DNA of 64,000 bases from Rhizobium sp. 007 (GCF_015353075.1 NZ_CP064187.1:4161001-4225000), one strand, 5' to 3'. Positions 36,176-45,110 are shown, counted from the stretch's first letter. Numbers and translations: made by a program. The notes: a model not told the origin generated them from the letters alone.

Positions 36176-36742
36176 ATGGAACAGGAACTCGAAACGGCGA
36201 TCGGCATTCGCATCCGCAAGCTCAGGATCGAAAAGGGCCTGACGCTGGATGACCTTGCCAATGCCTCCGGCGTCAGCCGCGCGATGATCTCGCGCATCGA
36301 GCGGGCGGAGGCGAGCCCGACGGCCTCGCTGCTTGCAAGGGTCTGTGCCGCGCTCGGGCTTTCGCTTTCAGCCTTCTTTGCCGATGAAAGGCAGGCCTCG
36401 CCACTTGCAAGACGCCACGAGCAGCAGGTCTGGCGCGATCCGGAAACCGGTTATCTGCGCCGCTCCGTCTCGCCACCCGCAACGTCGTCCGAGGTCGATA
36501 TCGTCGACGTCGAGTTCCCTGCGGGCGCCTGCGTCAGGTTTCCGCCGCATACGGCAAGCCACGGCATGACCCAGCACGTCTGGGTGTTCGAAGGCGAAAT
36601 GGAGATGACCACTGGCGAAACGGTGCATCACCTTTTGCCCGGCGATTGCCTCTTCATGCCGGTCGGGGAGGGGCATGTCTTCCGCAATCCCACCAGCAAA
36701 CCCGCCCGCTATTGCGTCGTGCTCAACCGTAGCACCCGCTGA
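36176..36742 (+). CDS. XRE-family regulator with C-terminal cupin domain
   Basis: 188 residues. The helix-turn-helix lies at about 10-65 (IRKLRIEKGLTLDDLANASGVSRAMISRIERAEASPTASLL) and a cupin domain at about 105-185 (CVRFPPHTASHGMTQHVWVFEGEMEMTTGE, LLPGDCLFMPVGEGHVFRNP). Such proteins regulate small catabolic or resistance genes in response to ligands held by the cupin. The GNAT gene begins 20 bp downstream and is the likely co-transcribed target. Confidence 0.9.
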   Translation: MEQELETAIGIRIRKLRIEKGLTLDDLANASGVSRAMISRIERAEASPTASLLARVCAALGLSLSAFFADERQASPLARRHEQQVWRDPETGYLRRSVSPPATSSEVDIVDVEFPAGACVRFPPHTASHGMTQHVWVFEGEMEMTTGETVHHLLPGDCLFMPVGEGHVFRNPTSKPARYCVVLNRSTR

Positions 36743-36761
36743 TTTGATTTCAGGAGAGACC

Positions 36762-37283
36762 GTGACCGTCATTCGTATTCTTGATGCACAACAGGCCAAT
36801 GCGGCTATTCCGGAACTTTGCGAGATACTCGTCGACTGCGTGGAGGGCGGCGCCTCAGTCGGCTTCATGCAGCCTTATACGGCGGCCGACGCCGAGCCCT
36901 ATTGGAGGAGCGTCGCAGAAACGGTCGAGGCGGGCGTCAACCTGCTCGCCGTGGCTGAGATCGACGGAAAGATCGTCGGGACGGTGCAGGTCGGATTTGC
37001 CTCGATGCCGAACCAGCCGCACCGTGGCGATTTGAAGAAGCTGCTCGTGCATCGTTCTGCACGTGGCAAGGGTATGGCACGGCTGCTGATGGAGGCGATC
37101 GAACACGAAGCCGCAAAACATGGCAAGCGCCTGCTGGTGCTCGACACAGCAACCGGCAGCGAAGCGGAGGCAATCTATCCGCGACTCGGCTGGGCGCGCG
37201 CCGGCGTCATCCCGGATTATGCGATGTGGCCGGAAGGCGGCTATTGCGCAACGACGCTGTTCTACAAGCGCATCGTTCCCTGA
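36762..37283 (+). CDS. GNAT-family N-acetyltransferase
   Basis: Start GTG at 36762 with AGGAGAG nearby (the open frame runs further upstream into the XRE gene); 173 residues. Acetyl-CoA-binding motif A: DLKKLLVHRSARGKGMARLLMEAIEHEA, followed by RLLVLDTATGSEAEAIYPRLGW (motif B region). The substrate is unknown. It is the second gene of an XRE-cupin/GNAT unit, followed 61 bp later by a deacetylase-family gene, so acetylation and deacetylation genes lie side by side. Confidence 0.88.
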   Translation: MTVIRILDAQQANAAIPELCEILVDCVEGGASVGFMQPYTAADAEPYWRSVAETVEAGVNLLAVAEIDGKIVGTVQVGFASMPNQPHRGDLKKLLVHRSARGKGMARLLMEAIEHEAAKHGKRLLVLDTATGSEAEAIYPRLGWARAGVIPDYAMWPEGGYCATTLFYKRIVP

Positions 37284-37344
37284 ACCATTGACAAGGCGTG
37301 CATCCGCCGCGCCTTATCCAACAAAACAAATCAGGGAGAAGCCG

Positions 37345-38370
37345 GTGCGCGTCATTTATTCCGAAGACCACAAGCTGCGCGATGCGAAGACAGAGCTGCA
37401 TGGCGGTCTGCTGGTGACGCCGTTCGAAGGACCGTTTCGCGCAGAGTGGATCCTAAAGGCAGTCAAAGAGGTGGGCTTTTCGGATGTTGTTGCGCCGGAA
37501 CGGCATGGACTGGAAACCGCTCTGAAATTGCATGACGCCGGCTATCTCGATTTCCTGTCGAAGGCCTGGACTTTGTGGCAGGCGAGCGGGGCCGCGGGCG
37601 AGGCGATCCCGACCTCGCTGCCGGTGCGCCGCGCAACGCAGCGCGTGCCGAACGATATCGACGGAATGCTCGGCTATTACGCCAATGCCACGGAAACCTC
37701 GATCACCAGCGGCACCTACGAGGCGGCCGTCGCCTCGATGCAATGCGCGATCACCGGCGCCGATTGGCTAAATGCCGGAAACCGGTTCGCCTTCTCGCTT
37801 TGCCGGCCTCCCGGCCATCATGCGGGCATCGATCTCTTCGGCGGCTATTGCTTCATCAACAACGCCGCCGTCGCGGCACAACGCCTGCTGGATATCGGCG
37901 CAAAGAAGGTTGCGATCCTCGATGTCGATTTCCATCACGGCAACGGCACGCAGGACATCACCTACCGCCGCGGCGACATCTTCTTTGCGTCGCTGCACGG
38001 CGAACCCGCCAATGCCTTTCCCTATTTCTGGGGCTATGCCGATGAAACCGGTGAGGGCGACGGCGAAAACTGCAATGCGAACTACCCGCTGCCGCGCGGC
38101 ACGGCCTGGGCTGCATGGTCGGCAGCGGTTGCGGATTCGCTTGCGCGCATCAAGGCTTTTGGCGCCGAAGCCATCGTCGTCTCGCTCGGCGTCGATACCT
38201 TCGAACGCGATCCGATCTCCTTCTTCAAGCTGACTTCCGATGATTTCACACGCATGGGCGCGTTGATCGCCAAGGCGGGCCTTCCAGTCCTGACCTGCAT
38301 GGAGGGCGGCTATGGCGTGACGGAAATCGGCCTCAACGTCGCCAATATGCTGAAAGGGCTGGAGGCGTAG
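37345..38370 (+). CDS. Histone deacetylase-family protein (acetylpolyamine amidohydrolase-like)
   Basis: Start GTG at 37345 with GGGAGAAG upstream; 341 residues, normal for bacterial APAH/HDAC enzymes. Zinc and catalytic motifs: CRPPGHHAG (His pair about 158-159), ILDVDFHHGNGTQ (metal Asp and His about 192-196), SLGVDTFERDPIS and MEGGYGV. It hydrolyses N-acetyl groups from polyamines or similar amines. Upstream is a GNAT acetyltransferase, downstream recX after 9 bp. Confidence 0.9.
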   Translation: MRVIYSEDHKLRDAKTELHGGLLVTPFEGPFRAEWILKAVKEVGFSDVVAPERHGLETALKLHDAGYLDFLSKAWTLWQASGAAGEAIPTSLPVRRATQRVPNDIDGMLGYYANATETSITSGTYEAAVASMQCAITGADWLNAGNRFAFSLCRPPGHHAGIDLFGGYCFINNAAVAAQRLLDIGAKKVAILDVDFHHGNGTQDITYRRGDIFFASLHGEPANAFPYFWGYADETGEGDGENCNANYPLPRGTAWAAWSAAVADSLARIKAFGAEAIVVSLGVDTFERDPISFFKLTSDDFTRMGALIAKAGLPVLTCMEGGYGVTEIGLNVANMLKGLEA

Positions 38371-38379
38371 AAGCCTTCG

Positions 38380-38934
38380 ATGAACGACCAAAATCAGCAA
38401 TCCGATGTTCCGACGCCGCGCATGCTCTCCTGGGCACGCAACTCGACGATCTATCGCCTCGAGCGCCGGATGATGACGGAAAAACAGCTCTTCGATGCGA
38501 TCACGCGAAAGGCGAAGCAGAAGTTCGAAGACATCAGTCCGGCGCAGCTGAAGGCGCTTGCCGACTCGGCCGTCAAATTCGCCTATGACCAGGAGGCTCT
38601 GGACGACGTCGCCTATGCTGCGGTGAGCACCCGCTCGGCGGTACGCGGCGGCAAGTCGAAACGGATCATCGCGCAGAAACTCTCCTCGAAAGGGGTGGCA
38701 AGCGATATCGTCGATACCGCGCTCGAGAATGCAGACGATCTGTTCGCCGCCGTCGTCTTCGCCCGCAAGCGCGCCTTTGGTCCGTTCCGGCGTGGCGATC
38801 TTGATGAGAAGCGAAAGGTGAAGGAGCTTTCAGCTTTCGCCCGGAATGGATTCAGCTTTGAGATCGGCAAGAAAGTTTTTGGCATGAGCCCCGGCGAGGC
38901 TGAAGAGGTGCTCGAAACCAGGCTGGCGCTTTAG
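38380..38934 (+). CDS. recX: Regulatory protein RecX
   Basis: 184 residues made of three-helix RecX repeats: NSTIYRLERRMMTEKQLFDAITRKAKQKF, ALADSAVKFAYDQEALDDVAYAAV, STRSAVRGGKSKRIIAQKLSSKG and VVFARKRAFGPFR. RecX modulates RecA filaments. In rhizobia it is often away from recA, as here. The start ATG (38380) is 9 bp after the deacetylase stop. Confidence 0.9.
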   Translation: MNDQNQQSDVPTPRMLSWARNSTIYRLERRMMTEKQLFDAITRKAKQKFEDISPAQLKALADSAVKFAYDQEALDDVAYAAVSTRSAVRGGKSKRIIAQKLSSKGVASDIVDTALENADDLFAAVVFARKRAFGPFRRGDLDEKRKVKELSAFARNGFSFEIGKKVFGMSPGEAEEVLETRLAL

Positions 38935-39033
38935 CGTCTCGGTTCATAAAGCACCGCTTATGTTCGGATCAGAAGTTTGCATTTGCCGCTCTGCGATTGT
39001 GTTCGTATCAGGGGTGCAAATCAGGAGCGGGAA

Positions 39034-39945
39034 ATGGATCAGGAGACGGGCGAACCAGCGGCAAACGGCAGTGCCGTTGCGTTAACGGCAGCAGCGCCCG
39101 CATTTTCCGGCGGGGTTGCGGCCGGTGCACTTATGTGCCTGCTGTCGATGTCGTCCATTCAGTTTGGTGCGGCATTCTCTTCCGGCGCGATCGCAGCCTA
39201 TGGATCGGCCGGTGCCTCCTGGCTGCGGCTTGCCTTCGCGGCAGTCATCCTTGCAATCGCCGTTCGTCCGCCATTGCTGCGCTACAGCCGCGAGCAATGG
39301 ATCGGCGCACTGGTTCTCGGCACGACGACAGCGCTAATGACCATGTCCTTCTTCGCGGCGATCGAGCGAATTCCTTTGGGGCTTGCGGTCGCGATCGATT
39401 TTCTTGGTCCGCTTTCCGTCGCGACGTTCGGTTATGGCCTGACGCGGCGCCTGATCTGGCCGGTGATCGCCGCAGCCGGTGTTCTCTTCCTCGCCTATGA
39501 TGGCGAGCAATGGGTCGGCAATCTGCCCGGCGTACTCTTTGCCTTCGGCGCCGGCGCGGGCTGGGCATGCTATATCATGCTGACGAAAAAGGTCGGAGCG
39601 GCGTTCAAGGGGCTCGAGGGCCTCTCCATGTCGCTGATCGTGGCAGCGGTGGTGGCGACGCCCTTCGGCTTTGCCGGGGCCGCGCCGAACCTCGATGGCT
39701 ACGGTCTCGTCGAGATGGCAGGTCTGGCGATCCTCGTTCCGCTCCTGCCCTATACCCTGGAAATGATTGCGTTACGGCGGATGTCGACGGCCGCGTTCGG
39801 CATCCTCATGAGCTTGGAACCAGCAATCGGTGCGCTCGCAGGCTTCCTCATCCTTGCGCAGCCCATGACGCTGTTGCAGATGCTCGGGACCGCGCTGGTC
39901 GTTGCGGCGAGTGCAAGTGCGACCTTTTCGACGGAAAAAGCTTAG
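39034..39945 (+). CDS. EamA/RhtA-type drug/metabolite transporter
   Basis: The start at 39034 (MDQETGEPAANG...) has CAGGAGCG upstream; 303 residues with ten hydrophobic segments in two EamA halves. RhtA-like features are SGAIAAYGSAGASWLRLAFAA, IPLGLAVAIDFLGPLSVA and MSTAAFGILMSLEPAIGALAGF. Members export homoserine, threonine or other metabolites. It is convergent with the truncated-hemoglobin gene, with a four-base overlap of the stops. Confidence 0.9.
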   Translation: MDQETGEPAANGSAVALTAAAPAFSGGVAAGALMCLLSMSSIQFGAAFSSGAIAAYGSAGASWLRLAFAAVILAIAVRPPLLRYSREQWIGALVLGTTTALMTMSFFAAIERIPLGLAVAIDFLGPLSVATFGYGLTRRLIWPVIAAAGVLFLAYDGEQWVGNLPGVLFAFGAGAGWACYIMLTKKVGAAFKGLEGLSMSLIVAAVVATPFGFAGAAPNLDGYGLVEMAGLAILVPLLPYTLEMIALRRMSTAAFGILMSLEPAIGALAGFLILAQPMTLLQMLGTALVVAASASATFSTEKA

Positions 39946-40409
39946 CCGGGCTTGCGCGCCGGATCGTCGAGTGCGGGGTTGTAGAATAGCGATAGCGTCA
40001 AACTCTTCGCGATGCGTTCCGCTGTCGCCATGAACCAGGCCTTTACCGCGGCATTCGGGGCGATATCGTCGAGCGTTGCGGCAAAGAGCTCCAGCCATTG
40101 CGGAAAGAGAGCCGGCGTCATGTTTGCAACACCGACATGTGCTTGCACCGGCTTCCCGCCGTAGGCGCCGCTGCGGAATGCGACGGACGACCAGAAGCTC
40201 TTCATCTTCGCCATGTGCTCCGGCCAGCGGCCGGAAAGCCGGGCGTCAAAAACCGGGCCGAGTTCGGGATGCGCAAGGACGCGGCCGTAGAAAGTCTCGA
40301 CCAGCCTGTCGATGAAGGCATTGTCGATGCCCATCGCATTCATTTCCGTTTCCGCTCGCTGGCGGATTGCGGCGGCATGCGCCGCCCGGCCTTGCAATTC
40401 ACTATTCAT
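39942..40409 (-). CDS. Group III truncated hemoglobin
   Basis: The start at 40409 (MNSELQGRAAHA...) gives 155 residues; a GTG at 40439 would add ten. The globin core is MGIDNAFIDRLVETFYGRVLAHPELGPVF, then MAKMKSFWSSVAFRSGAYGGKPVQAHVGVANMTPALFPQWLELF with the expected proximal His region, and WFMATAERIAKSL. Group III truncated hemoglobins bind O2 or NO; the physiological role is uncertain. Confidence 0.88.
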   Translation of the reverse strand: MNSELQGRAAHAAAIRQRAETEMNAMGIDNAFIDRLVETFYGRVLAHPELGPVFDARLSGRWPEHMAKMKSFWSSVAFRSGAYGGKPVQAHVGVANMTPALFPQWLELFAATLDDIAPNAAVKAWFMATAERIAKSLTLSLFYNPALDDPARKPG

Positions 40410-40547
40410 CTCAGACCCATGGTCGATTTGTTGCGGCACGCCTCATATAGGCACCTGCCGCTTCCAACTGAAGTCCACAATCCGTCTTGCGGCAATCTGT
40501 CGGGATCAACCGCCCGATGCTTGACGCCTTGCGGTGCGCTGTTTAGA

Positions 40548-40564
40548 TTTAGAATAGTTCTAAA
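40548..40564 (+). promoter_or_regulatory. ICE box (Irr operator) upstream of mbfA
   Basis: TTTAGAA-TAG-TTCTAAA is a perfect 17-base palindrome identical to the iron-control-element core known from Bradyrhizobium and Agrobacterium. It ends 14 bases before the mbfA ATG and would overlap the transcription start, fitting repression by Irr at low iron. Confidence 0.85.
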
Positions 40565-40578
40565 ATGGAGCTATTGTT

Positions 40579-41562
40579 ATGCTGCCGCGGTTTTTCAGGT
40601 CGTCCAAACGTTCATTCAAATCATTGTCGGAACAGGAAATTCTGGCGCTAGCGATTGCCTCCGAAGAGGACGACGCCCGCATCTATCGTGCCTATGCCGA
40701 CCAGCTGAAGGCCGCTTATCCCGCCTCGGCGCAGGTCCTCGAGGACATGGCGGAAGTCGAAAATACGCACCGCAAGTCGCTGATCGAGATACATCGGCAG
40801 CGTTTCGGCGAACGCATTCCGTTAATTCGCCGCGAGCATGTGCAGGGCTTTTATGAGCGCAAGCCGGATTGGCTGCGCATGAACCTGTCGTTGGAAGCAG
40901 TGCGGCAGGAAGCCGAGACGATGGAGGAGCAGGCTTATCGCTTCTACGTCGAGGCGGCAAAGCAGACTTCGGATGCCTCGACGCGCCAGCTTCTCGGCGA
41001 TCTCGCGCTCGCCGAACAGGGTCACGAAGACATTGCCAGGATGCTCGGCGACAAACATACGCCGGAGGGCGTAAAAGACGCCGAGGACGATACGGCGCGG
41101 CGGCAATTCGTGCTCACCTATGTGCAGCCCGGCCTTGCAGGCTTGATGGATGGTTCGGTCTCGACGCTGGCGCCGATCTTTGCCGCCGCCTTTGCGACGC
41201 AGGATACGTGGCAGACCTTCCTCGTCGGCCTCTCGGCCTCGGTAGGCGCGGGTATATCGATGGGCTTCACCGAAGCTGCGCATGACGACGGCAAGATTTC
41301 CGGGCGCGGTTCGCCAATCAAGCGTGGTCTCGCCTGCGGCATCATGACAACGCTCGGCGGTCTCGGCCACGCACTGCCCTATCTCATTCCGCAATTCTGG
41401 ACCGCGACGATCACTGCTGTCGTCATCGTCTTTTTCGAGCTCTGGGCGATCGCGTTCATCCAGAACAGATATATGGAAACGCCATTTCTGCGCGCCGCCT
41501 TCCAGGTCGTGGTCGGCGGAGGCCTTGTGCTAGCTGCCGGCATCCTGATCGGCAATGGGTGA
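40579..41562 (+). CDS. mbfA: Membrane-bound ferritin/iron exporter MbfA
   Basis: 327 residues. The N-terminal ferritin-like (erythrin/rubrerythrin) domain covers about 12-165, with diiron motifs EEDDARIYRAYADQL, DMAEVENTHRKS, EEQAYRFYVEA and LALAEQGHEDIAR. The C-terminal VIT1-type membrane domain (about 180-327) has GLAGLMDGSVSTLAPIFAAAFAT and four to five helices. The two-domain fusion is the MbfA architecture, an iron exporter that protects against iron and peroxide in Agrobacterium and Bradyrhizobium. GGAG sits eight bases before the ATG, and a perfect ICE box lies upstream. Confidence 0.93.
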   Translation: MLPRFFRSSKRSFKSLSEQEILALAIASEEDDARIYRAYADQLKAAYPASAQVLEDMAEVENTHRKSLIEIHRQRFGERIPLIRREHVQGFYERKPDWLRMNLSLEAVRQEAETMEEQAYRFYVEAAKQTSDASTRQLLGDLALAEQGHEDIARMLGDKHTPEGVKDAEDDTARRQFVLTYVQPGLAGLMDGSVSTLAPIFAAAFATQDTWQTFLVGLSASVGAGISMGFTEAAHDDGKISGRGSPIKRGLACGIMTTLGGLGHALPYLIPQFWTATITAVVIVFFELWAIAFIQNRYMETPFLRAAFQVVVGGGLVLAAGILIGNG

Positions 41563-41719
41563 GGCGCCGGTCCGGCGCGCAGCCGAAGCAATCGACCCCA
41601 GTGACACGATTGCAGCGCCGAACGTCTTGAACTCAAGCGAAGGGCGGGAGACCATGCGGCAAACAAAGTCTCATAAAGCGGCCGACGGTCGCAGGCCTTA
41701 GTGCTGAAGGTTGAATTTC

Positions 41720-42319
41720 TTACTTCAGAGCGCCGACCAGGACGTCGCGGCCGTTTTCGATCGTTACCCAGCGGCCGGCATTGTAGCTCGACTGGCGCTT
41801 GACGAAGGAATAAGCCGTGTCGAACCAGGGCTTCACGCTCGAAGCGAGGTTGTCGAGAATGAAGTCGCCTTCTGCTGTGCGAAGCGTCAGCACGGCATGG
41901 CCTTCGCCATCCGGTTTACGCACCACCGTCATCAGAAGGTTTGCCGGCTCAAAGCCGCGCTGGATCAGGATGCGGCGCTTCAGGAGTGCAAAATCTTCAC
42001 AGTCGCCCGCCGTTGTCGGATAAGCCCAGATTTCGTCCTTGCCGTAGATTTCCTTGTCCGTCATCGGGGTGATGGTGCTGTTGACGGTGGAATTGACCGA
42101 GCGGACAAGAGCCCACTTCTCGCCATTCATTTCCGCCGGCCCTGCGTTGCGGTCCGCACCGCATTCGATCCGGTGCAACTGGCAGAAATCATAATGGCCG
42201 ATTGGCTGCGAGGTGGCGCCGCCGGTAACCATCGAGAGGTTTCTTGTGGGGGCCGGTAATGCGGCCGAAGACATCGCAAACATGGCCATCATGACCATCA
42301 AGTAACCCTTGATCCGCAC
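41720..42319 (-). CDS. Bacterial transglutaminase-like cysteine peptidase (BTLCP)
   Basis: 199 residues with a signal peptide (MRIKGYLMVMMAMFAMSSAALPA). Catalytic triad region of BTLCP/DUF920: YPTTAGDCEDFALLKRRIL (Cys), EGHAVLTLRTAEGDFILDNL (His and Asp). The family includes LapG-type periplasmic proteases, although this sub-group is shorter and its targets are unknown. A perfect CtrA box lies 31 bases upstream of the start, which suggests cell-cycle control of a cell-surface function. Confidence 0.88.
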   Translation of the reverse strand: MRIKGYLMVMMAMFAMSSAALPAPTRNLSMVTGGATSQPIGHYDFCQLHRIECGADRNAGPAEMNGEKWALVRSVNSTVNSTITPMTDKEIYGKDEIWAYPTTAGDCEDFALLKRRILIQRGFEPANLLMTVVRKPDGEGHAVLTLRTAEGDFILDNLASSVKPWFDTAYSFVKRQSSYNAGRWVTIENGRDVLVGALK

Positions 42320-42350
42320 GCCCGTTTCCCTGCATCGCCCTTGTATTTGT

Positions 42351-42366
42351 TAACAAAGAGTTAACG
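42351..42366 (-). promoter_or_regulatory. Perfect CtrA-type box upstream of the BTLCP gene
   Basis: TTAA-CAAAGAG-TTAAC on the plus strand, and because it is palindromic also TTAA-CTCTTTG-TTAAC on the minus strand. It sits 32 bases before the BTLCP ATG in a 186-base intergenic region. It is an exact match to the CtrA consensus. Confidence 0.65.
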
Positions 42367-42505
42367 GAGAGGGCGTTGAGGAGTCAATCATTACTTCTCG
42401 AAGGGCTGCCCTAACAACCCGACATGGTTAAAATGCCACACAACCGGCGGTTTACAGCCGGGCCCGGTCTCGAACTCTGGTGGAGGCGGCAGGCGCCTGC
42501 TTCGA

Positions 42506-43306
42506 CTAACGAATGAGGCCTTTAGCGGCAGATAGTATCCGCTCGATATCCTGCGGTCGTGAAAGCCGATGGTCGCCATCGCGAATGAAGGTCAACACGA
42601 CATTGTCGGCGGGTAGGTGTTCAACCAGCTTCATGGCGTGACTGTAGGGAACGTCCGGATCTTTCATGCCCTGCAGGACATGCACCGGGCAGCCTGTGTT
42701 GATGATGCCGGTCAGAACCCGGTTTTGGCGGCCGTCTTCCAGAAGTGCACGGGTGTAAATGTTGGGCTCCGGGCTATAGTCGGACTTTTCTTCGAAAAAG
42801 CCGCGTTCGGCAAGCGAGGCGCGATCCTTTTTCCTCAGATGCGGCTCGATGAGGTCCGATGTGAAGTCGGGTGCCGGCGCGATCAGCACCATACCGTCGA
42901 GCTTTGGCGTCCCCTCCAACTTTGCAAGTTCCTGCGCCAGCCGCAACGCAATCCATCCGCCCATGGAGGAACCGACGATGATGACGCGTTCGGGTCTTGC
43001 ATGGAGGAGGACGGCGAGCGCTTCTTCCAGCCAGCGGGAAATCGTTCCATCCTTAAACTCTCCACTGGAAAGTCCATGCCCCGAATAGTCGAGGCGGATG
43101 CAGGCAAGTCCGAGTTCGCCGGCCAGCCGATCGAGCTCTATCGCCTTTGTGCCGCTCATGTCCGACCGATAGCCGGAGAGCCAGACGAAGGTCGGGCCGC
43201 GATCGTTCGAGGCGGCTTGACGAATGATGAAAGCGATCTTTCGCTCCGCGTCGCCTTCGCCCACCGTCAGGAACTGCGGCTCGGATATGGCTGTTGCTTC
43301 GGACAT
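42506..43306 (-). CDS. Alpha/beta hydrolase
   Basis: The start at 43306 (MSEATAISEPQF...) has GGGAG upstream; 266 residues. Alpha/beta hydrolase elements: FVWLSGYRSDMSGTKA, the nucleophile elbow VGSSMGGWIAL (Ser about 107), CPVHVLQGMKDPDVPYSHA (Asp) and RDGDHRLSRPQD (His). The closest type is the ABHD10/palmitoyl-protein thioesterase-like group, with an unknown substrate. The open frame extends upstream over the infC promoter but without a start signal. Confidence 0.87.
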   Translation of the reverse strand: MSEATAISEPQFLTVGEGDAERKIAFIIRQAASNDRGPTFVWLSGYRSDMSGTKAIELDRLAGELGLACIRLDYSGHGLSSGEFKDGTISRWLEEALAVLLHARPERVIIVGSSMGGWIALRLAQELAKLEGTPKLDGMVLIAPAPDFTSDLIEPHLRKKDRASLAERGFFEEKSDYSPEPNIYTRALLEDGRQNRVLTGIINTGCPVHVLQGMKDPDVPYSHAMKLVEHLPADNVVLTFIRDGDHRLSRPQDIERILSAAKGLIR

Positions 43307-43477
43307 AAGCACAAACTCCCATTGTTCGTGCCTATAAAACAGATTCTCGATAGGCTGACAGCAGGTGATTTTTCCGCTAAAGCGTGTTATTGACGACATC
43401 GCAGCGATAGCGAGACTTCGTTGCGCCCCAATGGAGCGCGAAGCTGCGATCTGAAACAACTCGAGGAGAGTACGACC

Positions 43478-44014
43478 ATTCGCAGACCTTTTAAAACCGA
43501 CGCGCCCGTGAAGGAAGGGCCGCGTTCGAACCGGGAAATCCGTATTCCTAAGGTTCAGTTGATTGATGCTGAAGGACAGAATTTGGGCGTGGTGCCCACC
43601 GATCAGGCCTTGAGAATGGCTGAAGAAGCCGGCCTCGACCTTGTGGAAATTTCTCCCAACGCCGAACCGCCTGTGTGCAAGATTCTCGATCTGGGCAAGC
43701 TGAAGTACGCCAACCAGAAGAAGGCCTCCGAGGCGCGCAAGAAGCAGAAGATTGTCGAAGTCAAAGAAATCAAGATGCGTCCGAACATCGACACCCATGA
43801 TTATGAGGTGAAGATGAAGGCTATGGGCCGCTTCTTTGAGGAAGGCGACAAGGTGAAGGTGACGCTGAAGTTCCGTGGCCGCGAAATGGCCCACCAGGAA
43901 CTCGGCATGAAGCTTCTGCAGCAGGTCAAGGCCGACACACTGGAATTTGCAAAGGTCGAAGCCGAACCGAAGCTTGAAGGCCGCCAGATGATGATGGTGC
44001 TCGCGCCGAAGTGA
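43478..44014 (+). CDS. infC: Translation initiation factor IF-3
   Basis: Translation begins at ATT (43478), the rare start codon typical of infC, with GAGGAG nine to ten bases upstream; the ATG further upstream (43421) is unsuitable. The product has 178 residues: an N-domain ([23 protein letters not shown]), a lysine-rich linker ([22 protein letters not shown]) and a C-domain ([19 protein letters not shown]). IF-3 blocks non-canonical initiation, so the ATT start makes its own synthesis self-limiting. rpmI-rplT follow, but behind a terminator and a 300-base gap. Confidence 0.97.
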   Translation: MRRPFKTDAPVKEGPRSNREIRIPKVQLIDAEGQNLGVVPTDQALRMAEEAGLDLVEISPNAEPPVCKILDLGKLKYANQKKASEARKKQKIVEVKEIKMRPNIDTHDYEVKMKAMGRFFEEGDKVKVTLKFRGREMAHQELGMKLLQQVKADTLEFAKVEAEPKLEGRQMMMVLAPK

Positions 44015-44034
44015 GCGGCCCTCATCAATGCATC

Positions 44035-44067
44035 AAAGCCGTCTGTAAGGGCGGCTTTTGTGTTTTT
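44035..44067 (+). terminator. Intrinsic terminator after infC
   Basis: AAAGCCG and CGGCTTT form a seven-pair stem around a ten-base loop, followed by TTTTGTGTTTTT. It lies 20 bases after the infC stop and separates infC from rpmI. Confidence 0.7.
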
Positions 44068-44312
44068 CAGCGCGCCTGAAGAATCCTCGTCTGCCCCGTT
44101 GCACTTTCGCGGCGCTGCGGGTATAAGCGCGCGTCCGAACTGACCGGCAGGGCATGCCGTGGCAGTTTCGAATGCTTGCGGGACGGTCTCGTCGCCATGC
44201 CGCAGATCAACAACAAACGCTCCCGCACCTTGTTGCGACGGCCGGAAGACCGGACATCGCAGGAGGGCTTTTTTGAAGAAGCGCGCAGGGAGGATAGAAA
44301 CGGAGTAGCAAA

Positions 44313-44516
44313 ATGCCCAAGATGAAGACGAAGTCCTCGGCCAAGAAGCGGTTCAAAATTACCGCGACCGGCAAGGTCAAGGCCGCTGCTGCTGGCAAGC
44401 GCCATGGCATGATCAAGCGTACCAACAAGTTCATTCGCGACGCACGTGGCACGATGGTTCTCGCAGAACCCGATGGCCGCAAGGTTGTGAAGAACTACCT
44501 GCCGAACGGTCTCTAA
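44313..44516 (+). CDS. rpmI: Ribosomal protein L35
   Basis: 67 residues, full length: [20 protein letters not shown], then [20 protein letters not shown] lysine-rich small 50S protein. The preceding 250 bases are non-coding and probably contain its own promoter and a leader, since the infC terminator lies upstream. GGAG occurs before the ATG. It is 39 bp ahead of rplT. Confidence 0.98.
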   Translation: MPKMKTKSSAKKRFKITATGKVKAAAAGKRHGMIKRTNKFIRDARGTMVLAEPDGRKVVKNYLPNGL

Positions 44517-44555
44517 GACTATTCCGCGAACGCTTTAGATTAAGGAGATCATGAA

Positions 44556-44960
44556 ATGGCACGTGTAAAAAGAGGCGTTACAGCCCATGCCAAGCACAAG
44601 AAAGTTCTGAAGGCAGCAAAGGGCTTCTACGGCCGCCGCAAGAACACCATCCGTACCGCCAAGGCTGCCGTCGATCGCGCCAAGCAGTACGCCTACCGCG
44701 ACCGCAAGGTTAACAAGCGCAATTTCCGCGCGCTTTGGATCCAGCGCATCAACGCTGCCGTCCGCGAATTCGGCCTTACTTACGGCCGCTTCATCGACGG
44801 CCTGAACAAGGCTGGCATCGAGGTCGACCGCAAGGTCCTCTCCGACATGGCGATCCATGAGCCGGAAGCATTCGGCACGCTCGTCGCAGCCTCCAAGAAG
44901 GCCCTCGAGTACCTCAAGGATGCCGGTACGAAGAACGAGTTTGAAAGCGCGGTTCGTTAA
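44556..44960 (+). CDS. rplT: Ribosomal protein L20
   Basis: 134 residues with the family start [20 protein letters not shown], then [49 protein letters not shown]20 is an early 23S rRNA assembly protein and in many bacteria a translational repressor of the rpmI-rplT mRNA. AAGGAGA precedes the ATG. A strong terminator follows. Confidence 0.98.
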   Translation: MARVKRGVTAHAKHKKVLKAAKGFYGRRKNTIRTAKAAVDRAKQYAYRDRKVNKRNFRALWIQRINAAVREFGLTYGRFIDGLNKAGIEVDRKVLSDMAIHEPEAFGTLVAASKKALEYLKDAGTKNEFESAVR

Positions 44961-44998
44961 CCAGCGCTTCCCAAGCTTGACGCTTTTTGAATTTTGGG

Positions 44999-45036
44999 AA
45001 ACCCGCGCTGGTTTGGGCTGGCGCGGGTTTTTCTTT
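44999..45036 (+). terminator. Strong rho-independent terminator after rplT
   Basis: AAACCCGCGC and GCGCGGGTTT pair over ten bases around a 12-base loop, followed by TTCTTTCTCTCT. It ends the rpmI-rplT transcript 75 bases before pheS, which therefore needs its own promoter or read-through. Confidence 0.88.
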
Positions 45037-45110
45037 CTCTCTATTGCTTGCCCGGCCGGTTCTAACCAGCCTCCGATTGCCCGCCTGATCCCGGACGGAA
45101 AGAATTGACG

